From assembly GCA_937906795.1 (NCBI GenBank), contig CALCUQ010000437.1, positions 1-9,610 of the forward strand: a stretch of DNA of 9,610 nt. The letters run 5' to 3'. Below are positions 1 through 6,772 of this stretch, one piece after another (the stretch's first letter is position 1; each line of letters opens with the position of its first letter). The stretch is from an uncultured Bacteroidales bacterium (GTDB lineage: Bacteria; Bacteroidota; Bacteroidia; Bacteroidales; UBA932). A program made the position numbers and the translations under genes. The notes below the pieces were generated by a model, which made no database searches, was not told the DNA's origin, and saw only the letters and a program-made list of their open reading frames with translations.

Positions 1-210
1 GGTGAGTATGCTTTTATTGGTGCTGGAGCAGTTGTAATAGAAGACATTCCCCCTTATGCAGTAGTGGTTGGTAATCCTTCCCGACAAATTGGCTGGATGA
101 GCAGATCTGGAGAGTCTTTGGATTTTAGTGAAAACCAAGTAGCAGTCTGTTCTTTGTCGGGAGAAAAATACAAACTTGAAAATGGGAGAGTTACCCTAGA
201 GAGCCTTTAA
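1..210 (+). CDS. UDP-sugar 3-N-acetyltransferase, WbpD/WlbB-like (C-terminal fragment)
   Basis: Frame 1 is open from the first base to TAA at 208-210, giving 69 residues of a protein that begins outside the window. The start reads as a left-handed beta-helix coil (EYAFIGAGAVVIEDIPPYAVVVGNP), followed by the RQIGWMS signature and a tail with SGEKYKLENGRV. That hexapeptide end plus GNPxRQIGWMS plus a C-terminal SGEKY segment is the ending I know from WbpD/WlbB enzymes. These acetylate the 3-amino group of UDP-2-acetamido-3-amino-glucuronate with acetyl-CoA in the cytoplasm, on the way to di-N-acetylated uronic acids of O-antigen or capsule. Family membership is well supported; the exact sugar substrate is inferred. 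The stop lies inside the 3' end of the convergent pseudouridine synthase gene (15-bp overlap). A polysaccharide cluster is expected to the left. Confidence 0.8.
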   Translation, partial: GEYAFIGAGAVVIEDIPPYAVVVGNPSRQIGWMSRSGESLDFSENQVAVCSLSGEKYKLENGRVTLESL

Positions 211-1188
211 AAATTTCTTGGGAATAGGGGTCTGGAACTCCATTTTCTCGCCTGTTACAGGGTGGGTAAAATTTAGCATATAGGCGTGGAGAAATACTCT
301 TCCCGCCTTTTTGTCTTCTTCTATCCACTTAAGGTTGTCTGTATTGCCGTATTTGCGGTCGCCAAGGATTGAGTGCTTAAGTTCATGTAAGTGAACTCTG
401 ATCTGGTTCTTGCGGCCAGTGTCAAGGGTGAGTTCTACCAAAGTGTGATCTTTTCCGCTTTTAAGAGGTTTGTATCTGGTAATGGCCAGTTGTCCGCCAT
501 TATCTGTAGCACTTGAGTAAACTACAAAAGCAGCATTTTCTTTAAGATAGCTTTTAATTTCACCCTCTTTGTCAATTATTCCGTGAGCAACAGCAACATA
601 CCTTCTGTCGGTGATAAGATTGTTCCAATTGTGCTGAAGCATAAGTTTTGTCTGCTCATCTTTAGCAAACAGCATAAGGCCGCTGGTTTGTTTATCCAAT
701 CTGTGGACAATATAAACTCTTGGAGCTGGACCATTTTTACTGCTGTATTTTTCCTTTACATATTTGTTAAGAATGCTGTGTGCGGTAAACTCCATTTTAT
801 CAGATGCAAGAATCTCAGCTGCTGTATTGCGTTTGCTAACAGTGGAGTCATTTTTTCTTCCTTTAAGTGAACCGCCACTTGTTGATACAGATAACAGCCC
901 CTCGTGTTTGTTTATAACAATAAGGTAGTCATCTTCATAGATTATTTTAATAGGCTCATTGGCCATTAGTGCAGTATCATTGGATATGGTTGCATTCTTA
1001 ACAGGCTTTTGAGCCAGCTCAACAATATCGTTTTCTTTGAGAGTGTAGTTGTATTTGGTGCAAGCTTTGCCGTTAACTAAAATAGCCTTGTTGGACAAAA
1101 GTTGCTTTACTTTTGTTTTGCTCGCCCCTTTAAGGTTTTCAAGCACAAAATCCTGCAATGTAGAAGGTGTTGTAACTATTTCTCTCAT
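196..1188 (-). CDS. S4-domain RluA-family pseudouridine synthase (RluC/RluD-like)
   Basis: The product isomerises uridine to pseudouridine in RNA, probably 23S rRNA. Numbering is from the start chosen here (330 aa). An S4 RNA-binding domain spans about residues 2-63 (KTKVKQLLSNKAILVNGK). The catalytic motif HRLDKQTSG puts the catalytic Asp at D165, and the conserved GRKNQIRVH motif starts near 258. S4 plus this catalytic domain is the RluC/RluD architecture; the exact target uridine cannot be told. About 28 extra residues (roughly 104-131, rich in Ser, Lys and Thr) sit between the first catalytic-domain strands and HRLD, compared with the Bacteroides homologues I recall. An in-frame ATG 12 codons upstream (1222-1224) would give 342 aa. 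I prefer 1188 because a perfect TATCTTTG -7 element at 1213-1220 would start transcription downstream of the earlier ATG. It overlaps the acetyltransferase end by 15 bp and is divergent from the next pseudouridine synthase. Confidence 0.93.
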   Translation of the reverse strand: MREIVTTPSTLQDFVLENLKGASKTKVKQLLSNKAILVNGKACTKYNYTLKENDIVELAQKPVKNATISNDTALMANEPIKIIYEDDYLIVINKHEGLLSVSTSGGSLKGRKNDSTVSKRNTAAEILASDKMEFTAHSILNKYVKEKYSSKNGPAPRVYIVHRLDKQTSGLMLFAKDEQTKLMLQHNWNNLITDRRYVAVAHGIIDKEGEIKSYLKENAAFVVYSSATDNGGQLAITRYKPLKSGKDHTLVELTLDTGRKNQIRVHLHELKHSILGDRKYGNTDNLKWIEEDKKAGRVFLHAYMLNFTHPVTGEKMEFQTPIPKKFLKAL

Positions 1189-1212
1189 ACTAACGTCTTG
1201 TTTATATGTTTG

Positions 1213-1220
1213 CAAAGATA
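1213..1220 (-). promoter_or_regulatory. Bacteroidota -7 promoter element for the S4 pseudouridine synthase gene
   Basis: On the minus strand this is TATCTTTG, a perfect match to the Bacteroidota -7 consensus TAnnTTTG. A weak TTTA lies at about the right distance upstream for a -33 element. Transcription would start near 1206, leaving a leader of about 18 nt before the ATG at 1188 and excluding the ATG at 1224. Confidence 0.5.
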
Positions 1221-1254
1221 TCATTTTATGTATAAGAATGTAAATTTTAATTGT

Positions 1255-1261
1255 TATCTTG
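1255..1261 (+). promoter_or_regulatory. Possible weak -7 element for the large pseudouridine synthase gene
   Basis: TATCTTG followed by C is one base short of the TAnnTTTG consensus and has no clear -33 partner. It would give a start near 1268 and a leader of about 19 nt. It is weak, listed because it is the only candidate in the 62 bp upstream of the gene. Confidence 0.25.
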
Positions 1262-1272
1262 CCTTTAATTTT

Positions 1273-1279
1273 AAGGGGG
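1273..1279 (+). promoter_or_regulatory. Strong Shine-Dalgarno sequence
   Basis: AAGGGGG lies 7 bases upstream of the ATG at 1287 and fixes that start. It stands out because the other starts in the window have no or only weak purine-rich matches, as is usual in Bacteroidota. Confidence 0.6.
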
Positions 1280-1286
1280 ATTTATA

Positions 1287-2972
1287 ATGAGAAATTTGTT
1301 GATTAATGATAATTCATCTCTGCTGAGAGAGGAGCAGACCACTCTTCCCCTTAAATTTACCAATCCATTTTTCTATATTCCACATCCTTTATGTGTAGAA
1401 GCTGTAGCACAAGTTCAAAGATATATAGAATCCCAACCGCCAATAAAAAAAGAGGCAGACAAAGGCAAAATGTTTGGAGTTCTAATTGTTAAGACTCCAA
1501 ACGATGAGGTAGGCTATCTTGCAGCCTTTTCTGGCAACTTGTGCGGGAGCAATAATCACAGCTTTTTTGTTCCACCTGTTTTTGACCTTTTGGACCAGAG
1601 CGGATTCTTTAAAAAAGGGGAAGCATATATCTCCAATATCAACAATCAGATAAAGATGCTTGAAAACTCCTGCGAATTTCTGGAAGTTAAAACCAAATTG
1701 CAGCAATTTAAGGAGCAGTCAGATGCACAAATTTTCCTTTTAAAGCAAAAGTATAAGTCAGACAAGCAATTAAGGCAGCAGCACAGAGAGGAAATTTATG
1801 CTAAGGGGAATTGTATTTCTTCTGCCGACAAATTATTGTTGGATCAGATGATCCTCCAGAGCCAGTTTCAGAAAGCACAGATAAAAAGACAGGAGAAACA
1901 AACTGTTCAACATATTGTTACTCTGCAGCGTGATGTAGATTTCTATATCTCTAAAATTGAGGCATTAAAGCAGGAGAGAAAAATTGAATCTGCAAAATTG
2001 CAGTTTGAAATTTTTGAGCATTTTGTGTTTGCCAATGCAAAAGGGGAGAGCTGCACTTTAAATGAAATATTTAAAGGGACCGCGCAGCGCATTCCCCCTG
2101 CCGGTGCAGGGGAGTGTGCAGCTCCAAAGTTGCTGCAATATGCCTATAGCAATAATCTTAAGCCAATAGCAATGGCTGAATTCTGGTGGGGTGAGTCACC
2201 AAAGTCCATTGTGCGGGTGCATGGCAATTATTATCCGTCGTGTAAAAGCAAGTGTAAGCCTATACTTGATTTTATGTTGCAGGGACTTGATGTAGAGCTG
2301 TCAAAAGGGGAGGGGACATCTTCTGTGTGTAACAGTGAGATAATTGAGATAATTTTTGAGGATGATTTTTTTATGGCTGTAAATAAGCCTTCTGGAATTT
2401 TATCTGTTGACGGAAATATCCAGGCGCCATCCATTGCCCACATAATTAAGGTTTCTCATAATTTGGATTATCTTCCCATGCCGGTGCATAGGTTGGATAT
2501 GGATACCTCTGGAATACTGGTACTTGCAAAAAGACCTGAATTCTATTCGCAATTTCAGAGGCAGTTTGCCAACAGAGAGATTCATAAGGAGTATTTTGCT
2601 CTTTTGGGTGGAATTTTAAAGGAGGACTCAGGTGTTATTGAATTGCCAATTGCACCTGATTTTGAGCATAGACCCTCTCAGATGATAGATTTTGAAAATG
2701 GTAAGGAGGCAATAACAGAATATGAGGTTGTTGAAAGAGATTATAGGAAAAATATAACTAAAGTAAAGTTTGTTCCCCTTACAGGACGTACTCATCAGTT
2801 AAGGATACATTCTGCTCATAAAATGGGACTAAATACCCCCATAATAGGTGATACTCTATATGGGGGTATATATGCAAAAGGATTAATGCTTCATGCGTAT
2901 AAACTGGTGTTCATACATCCGGTAACTAACCGGCAGATTACATTAATAAAAGAAGATAATCTAAATTTTTAG
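1287..2972 (+). CDS. RluA-family pseudouridine synthase with long N-terminal extension
   Basis: The product is 561 aa, about twice the size of a minimal RluA. The C-terminal part (about 352-555) is the catalytic domain: strand IEIIFEDDFFMAVNKPSG, then HRLDMDTSG with catalytic D404, then GRTHQLRIH starting at 500. The stretch between them (RPSQMIDFENGKEAITEYEVV) resembles E. coli RluA, which modifies 23S rRNA and some tRNAs, more than RluC/RluD; no S4 domain is present. The N-terminal 350 residues are distinctive: a globular start with GKMFGVLIVKT and VGYLAAFSGNL (61-85), a Lys/Gln/Glu-rich coiled coil (about 115-240), and a segment with GAGECAAPKLL and HGNYYPSCKSKC, giving C277, H312, C319 and C323. 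I recall similar long RluA proteins in Bacteroides and Vibrio. The extension's role is unknown; RNA recognition or metal binding are possible. The stop codon overlaps the convergent hydrolase gene by 4 bp. Confidence 0.93.
   Translation: MRNLLINDNSSLLREEQTTLPLKFTNPFFYIPHPLCVEAVAQVQRYIESQPPIKKEADKGKMFGVLIVKTPNDEVGYLAAFSGNLCGSNNHSFFVPPVFDLLDQSGFFKKGEAYISNINNQIKMLENSCEFLEVKTKLQQFKEQSDAQIFLLKQKYKSDKQLRQQHREEIYAKGNCISSADKLLLDQMILQSQFQKAQIKRQEKQTVQHIVTLQRDVDFYISKIEALKQERKIESAKLQFEIFEHFVFANAKGESCTLNEIFKGTAQRIPPAGAGECAAPKLLQYAYSNNLKPIAMAEFWWGESPKSIVRVHGNYYPSCKSKCKPILDFMLQGLDVELSKGEGTSSVCNSEIIEIIFEDDFFMAVNKPSGILSVDGNIQAPSIAHIIKVSHNLDYLPMPVHRLDMDTSGILVLAKRPEFYSQFQRQFANREIHKEYFALLGGILKEDSGVIELPIAPDFEHRPSQMIDFENGKEAITEYEVVERDYRKNITKVKFVPLTGRTHQLRIHSAHKMGLNTPIIGDTLYGGIYAKGLMLHAYKLVFIHPVTNRQITLIKEDNLNF
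2833..2869. repeat. Perfect 11-bp inverted repeat inside the large pseudouridine synthase gene
   Basis: ATACCCCCATA at 2833-2843 is exactly complementary to TATGGGGGTAT at 2859-2869, with a 15-base loop. It lies in the coding sequence for the conserved PIIGDTLYGG segment, about 100 bp before the stop. There is no T-run after the stem, so it is not a standard terminator. It may be chance, since the encoded residues are conserved. Confidence 0.5.
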
Positions 2973-4123
2973 CTGTTTATCCATGGCTCTACAGCAAGTG
3001 TAGTACCTAGCAGTCTTGTTGTAACTTTATTTACAATGTCGTGTCCGCGGGCACCATTGGTAAAATATACAAAACATTTGTTTTGCTCAGGTACAATCAT
3101 AAACAATGCTCTAAAGTTACCATTGTTGCCCCAATGCCATACAGTCTTGCCTAATTGTGGATTTTGCTCCAATCCAACTCCTAATCCCCAATACATTGTA
3201 CTGTCACACTCTCTTGGCTTCTTTGCGTATCTTATTGCTTTAGGAGCATCTGGAGCTATATTTGTCATTGCAACTATTGCAGGGTCGTTGTTTTGTATCC
3301 CTTGCATTAAGGCGTTGACAAATTTTATATAGTCATTTGCTGTCGTTCTCAAAGTATATCCTACGTTAGCTCTTGGGTGTCTTCCTTTGCCTCTGTTTAC
3401 CCCACTTCTGTTATATCCGTCAAGAGCCAATGTGTCGTATTTGTCTTCCCAAGCGTATGATGTGTTTTTCATTCCAAGCGGGTTAAATACCTCTTCTGTG
3501 GCAATTGTTTGTATATCTTTTCCTTTGATGGCTTCAACTGCTCTTTGCAGAAATGCAAATCCCTCTCCAGAGTATCCGTAACAAGAGTCTGCTGCAAATT
3601 TGAATGTTATGTGCGATGTTGGCCATTGGTCAGATGAAACAGATGCACTCCAGTTTGGAAGTCCTGTTCTGTGGGTTAGAACAATTCTTGGAGTAAGTTT
3701 TTTTGCCATCCCAATACTCTCTTCTTCGGTGAATCTTCCATAGTCACCACCTTTAACAATAAAGCGGTTTATGTCTGTATATTCGGCAATTGGGGTGTCA
3801 AGATCTATCTCTCCTCTTTGGGCCATTTTATTTACAATGTATGCAAATACAACTTTACTTAAAGATGCTGCTTGGAAAATACTTTCTCCAGAATGTTTTT
3901 TCAAGGAATCAATTTTTTCTTGACTATAAAAGTTGGGGTTGAATAACTCAGCTGTGAAAAATGTGTCGTCGGGAGAAATATATGCCACGGAAATGGCTGG
4001 AATGCTGTCTGAAACAATGATTTCAGTAAATTCCTTCTCCAATGCAGAGTAATCTTTCTGTTTTGTGTCTGTGCAACTTATTATGCAACAAACAGCAAAA
4101 AGGGTATAAATAATATGTTTCAT
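2969..4123 (-). CDS. Beta-lactamase-fold serine hydrolase, lipoprotein
   Basis: The 384-aa product starts with a lipoprotein signal peptide (MKHIIYTLFAVCCIISC) with likely lipidated C17, so it should be anchored in an envelope membrane. It belongs to the class C beta-lactamase/PBP4*-like serine hydrolase family: SLSK at 87-90 is the S-x-x-K motif with nucleophile S87, YSG at 184-186 takes the place of the Y-x-N motif, and HWG at 330-332 is the third-box equivalent of K-T-G. LTHRTGLPNW (149-158) and GEGFAFLQRAVE are also typical. Members include peptidases, esterases and penicillin-binding-like proteins; the substrate cannot be predicted, and I see no basis for calling it a resistance enzyme. 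It starts 10 bp after the Ca2+ ATPase stop with no room for a separate promoter, so it is probably the second gene of that operon. The start has no Shine-Dalgarno sequence. Confidence 0.92.
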   Translation of the reverse strand: MKHIIYTLFAVCCIISCTDTKQKDYSALEKEFTEIIVSDSIPAISVAYISPDDTFFTAELFNPNFYSQEKIDSLKKHSGESIFQAASLSKVVFAYIVNKMAQRGEIDLDTPIAEYTDINRFIVKGGDYGRFTEEESIGMAKKLTPRIVLTHRTGLPNWSASVSSDQWPTSHITFKFAADSCYGYSGEGFAFLQRAVEAIKGKDIQTIATEEVFNPLGMKNTSYAWEDKYDTLALDGYNRSGVNRGKGRHPRANVGYTLRTTANDYIKFVNALMQGIQNNDPAIVAMTNIAPDAPKAIRYAKKPRECDSTMYWGLGVGLEQNPQLGKTVWHWGNNGNFRALFMIVPEQNKCFVYFTNGARGHDIVNKVTTRLLGTTLAVEPWINS

Positions 4124-4133
4124 ATAATTGGGT

Positions 4134-6680
4134 TTATTGTTTCTTTTTTGTCAAATGATAATACAATTCTCTAACAAGCATTACCGGTGATGTTACGGCA
4201 ATAATTATTAACCATTCTTTAGCACTTATTGGTTGTGTGTTAAAGACCTCTCCTCCAATCTGTACTATAACTATTGTGGTTACCATTATAATTAAAGCCG
4301 TTCCCCAGAATTTATTGTTTCTCAGTAATCCGTCAAATACAGATTTGTTCTTTCCAATTACTCTGGCATTGAACATGTTCCACCAGTTGAGAATCATGTA
4401 AGCGGCAAAGAATTCAGACATATTGAAATCTGCAAAAAATCCAATTGCATTTTTACTGCTCCACAGTACAAATGTACACAGTAACCATACAAAAATGCCA
4501 AATCCAAATATAGCTTTTGCCAATGGCTTGTTTATAATGAATTCTTCTCTGTTTCTTGGAGGATCGTTAAGAACTTTTTCATCTGCAGGCTCGCTTGCAA
4601 GGGCAATTGCTGCCAATGAATCCATAACAAGATTTATCCATAGGAATTGGGTAACTGTAAATGGCATCTCAACTCCAACTATAGGTCCAAAAAGTGCAAT
4701 AAGACAAGCCGATACGTTTATTGATAACTGGAAGAAAAGGAAATTCTTTATGTTTTTGAATAATGAACGTCCCCATTTTACTCCGGTAACTATACTTGGG
4801 AATGCATCGTTAAGCAATATTATATCTGCTGCTTCTTTGGCTACGGATGTTCCTGATCCCATTGCAATTCCTACATCTGCGTGGTTTAAGGATGGAGAGT
4901 CATTTACTCCATCTCCTGTCATTGAGCATACATACCCTTTGGCTTGTGCCCATTTGAGAATATCGAGTTTGTCTATTGGGGTACATCTTGCAATTATATT
5001 GGGGAATGGACGTTTGCTGTTGCCTTTGTCTACTTCTGTAAAGAAGTCTTTTGCTTCAACTGCCCATATATCTTTAAACCCGGCCTGACGTCCAATTTCG
5101 CTGCCTGTTCTAAGATTGTCTCCGGTCATCATTACAACATCTATCCCGGCTTTGTAGCATTTCTCTATTGCGCCTGGAACATCTGTTCTTACAGGATCTT
5201 CTATGTACCAGGTTCCTACATATTTGCAACCTTCCAGGCTTTCTCCTTCTTTAAGTTTTTTGGCAATGGAGGCGTAACCTTTGGAAAGGTCTATAGTAGC
5301 TGCAGATATTGCTCTCCTGCCTCTTTCTTGTTGTTGGCTTACCATTGCAAGGTAAGCATCATAACCAATGATTCTGGAGATAACCTCTGGTGCTCCTTTT
5401 ATTACGCAAATCTGATCGTTGGTAAATATTCCCTTAGAATAAGTTACCATATATTTGTATGCACTCGAAAACGGAATACACTCAATTGTTTGGTAACTGC
5501 TTCTGATTTTAGCAGTTTTCTCTTTCCCAATATCCTTTAAAATTGCACCTTCTGTTGGGTTGCCTATAACAGTATCATCTTTGCTCCAGTTTGCAGTGGA
5601 ATTTATAGCTCCAATTATATCTAAAAGCTCTGCATTTTCGGCACTAACATCCTTTTCAACAACACTCATACTGTTTTGGGTAAGTGTACCTGTTTTGTCG
5701 GTGAAGATTAGATTTACTGCTCCAATAGTTTCGCATGCATGCATCTTCTTTACCAGATTGTGCTCTTTTGCCATGGTTTTCATTGAAAATGCAAGGGCCA
5801 GTGTCACCGACAAAGGAAGTCCTTCCGGTACTGCAACAATCACTACCACAACAGCTGACATTAGAAACTGTACTATTGTAAGAAGTGTTTCTACAGAGAG
5901 TGTGAAAGGATTGTTTATCCAGTGGACAATATTCAAGATTACAAACATTGTTCCTGCAACAGAGAATGCGGCAATGTTTATTTTAGAGGCCAATTCTTCC
6001 AGCTTCTCTTCCAGAGGTGTTTTGTTTTTTGTCTCTTCAAAAGCCTGGCGTGTGGTTTGCCCTATCTGGGTTGCGTCTCCAACCTTAACAACATACCCCT
6101 CGCCAAGTCCTTGCTCAATTACTGTACCTCTAAGCACCAGGTTAGGGGCAAAGCCGGATCCTGTGTATATGTAGTTGATAGGATATTTGCTTACTGCTAC
6201 AGATTCACCTGTCATAGCTGATTCGTTTACCTTTAAATCTGTTGCTGTAAACAACTCTATATCTGCAGGAATTTCATCTCCGGCAGATAGTATTACTACA
6301 TCGCCCACAACAAGCTGATCTTTAGAAATCTCTATAACACATCCCTCTCTCCTTACTTTAACAGCCTCAAAATCCTTAGTGGATTTCATTGCATCAAATT
6401 TCTTTTGAGCATCCCACTCCTGATAAAATCCCACTGTTGTAGCAATGAGAACGGCGCAGATAATTCCTATTGATTCTGTGTAATTGCCATGAATGATTCC
6501 AAAAACAAGGGATATTGCTGTAGCAATCAACAAAATTATAATAATAGGATCTGTGAATTTTTCCAGATATAATCTCCACCAGGGTGTAGTAGGTGGTGGA
6601 GTAAGCAAGTTTACTCCATGCAATTTTCTGCTTTCATCAACTTGCTCTTTTGTTAATCCTCTTTTTATATCTATGTTCAT
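4134..6680 (-). CDS. PMCA-type Ca2+-translocating P-type ATPase (P2B)
   Basis: This inner-membrane pump of 848 aa uses ATP to export Ca2+. Visible landmarks in order: N-terminal cation-ATPase segment (1-40), TM1-2 (about 45-86), actuator loop TGES at 157-160, TM3-4 (about 234-290) with the ion-binding PEGLP at 285-289, phosphorylation motif DKTGTLT with D328, nucleotide-domain KGA at 428-430, DPVR at 495-498, hinge MTGDGVND at 587-594, and six C-terminal helices (about 645-840). TM6 reads WINLVMDSLAAIAL: N683 and D687 match Ca2+ ligands, and the M before the Asp is the PMCA form, not the SERCA form. TM5 (QLSINVSACLIALFG) also follows PMCA, which suggests one Ca2+ per cycle. No long C-terminal regulatory tail is present. 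It is the first gene of a likely two-gene operon with the serine hydrolase lipoprotein. A perfect -7 element lies 25 bp upstream. No defects seen. Confidence 0.95.
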   Translation of the reverse strand: MNIDIKRGLTKEQVDESRKLHGVNLLTPPPTTPWWRLYLEKFTDPIIIILLIATAISLVFGIIHGNYTESIGIICAVLIATTVGFYQEWDAQKKFDAMKSTKDFEAVKVRREGCVIEISKDQLVVGDVVILSAGDEIPADIELFTATDLKVNESAMTGESVAVSKYPINYIYTGSGFAPNLVLRGTVIEQGLGEGYVVKVGDATQIGQTTRQAFEETKNKTPLEEKLEELASKINIAAFSVAGTMFVILNIVHWINNPFTLSVETLLTIVQFLMSAVVVVIVAVPEGLPLSVTLALAFSMKTMAKEHNLVKKMHACETIGAVNLIFTDKTGTLTQNSMSVVEKDVSAENAELLDIIGAINSTANWSKDDTVIGNPTEGAILKDIGKEKTAKIRSSYQTIECIPFSSAYKYMVTYSKGIFTNDQICVIKGAPEVISRIIGYDAYLAMVSQQQERGRRAISAATIDLSKGYASIAKKLKEGESLEGCKYVGTWYIEDPVRTDVPGAIEKCYKAGIDVVMMTGDNLRTGSEIGRQAGFKDIWAVEAKDFFTEVDKGNSKRPFPNIIARCTPIDKLDILKWAQAKGYVCSMTGDGVNDSPSLNHADVGIAMGSGTSVAKEAADIILLNDAFPSIVTGVKWGRSLFKNIKNFLFFQLSINVSACLIALFGPIVGVEMPFTVTQFLWINLVMDSLAAIALASEPADEKVLNDPPRNREEFIINKPLAKAIFGFGIFVWLLCTFVLWSSKNAIGFFADFNMSEFFAAYMILNWWNMFNARVIGKNKSVFDGLLRNNKFWGTALIIMVTTIVIVQIGGEVFNTQPISAKEWLIIIAVTSPVMLVRELYYHLTKKKQ

Positions 6681-6704
6681 GCTATAAAATGCCTTTTTAA
6701 GCTA

Positions 6705-6712
6705 CAAAAATA
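6705..6712 (-). promoter_or_regulatory. -7 promoter element for the Ca2+ ATPase operon
   Basis: The minus strand reads TATTTTTG, a perfect TAnnTTTG match. Transcription would begin near 6698, about 18 nt before the ATG at 6680. No convincing -33 TTTG is seen. An A-run followed by GG lies between it and the start codon but is too far from the ATG to be a good ribosome binding site. Confidence 0.45.
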
Positions 6713-6726
6713 AGGATTATTTGTAT

Positions 6727-6734
6727 TACATTTG
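6727..6734 (+). promoter_or_regulatory. -7 promoter element for the MBL-fold hydrolase gene
   Basis: TACATTTG is a perfect TAnnTTTG match 38 bp before the ATG at 6773, giving a leader of about 30 nt. A -33 element is not evident. It lies 14 bp from the oppositely oriented -7 element of the ATPase operon, so the two promoters are back to back. Confidence 0.45.
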
Positions 6735-6772
6735 CCTATTGGAGTATTAATTCAACTAAAGAAAGTGTTTTT

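Noticed and set aside
2969..4123. Calling the serine hydrolase a beta-lactamase resistance gene
   Set aside because: The second motif is YSG rather than Y-x-N, the third is HWG, and the large serine hydrolase family is mostly not resistance enzymes.
4423..5540. Long plus-strand open frames (221 and 198 aa) opposite the Ca2+ ATPase
   Set aside because: They lie entirely antisense to a gene with all P-type ATPase motifs; their translations show no recognisable domain and look like frame shadows.
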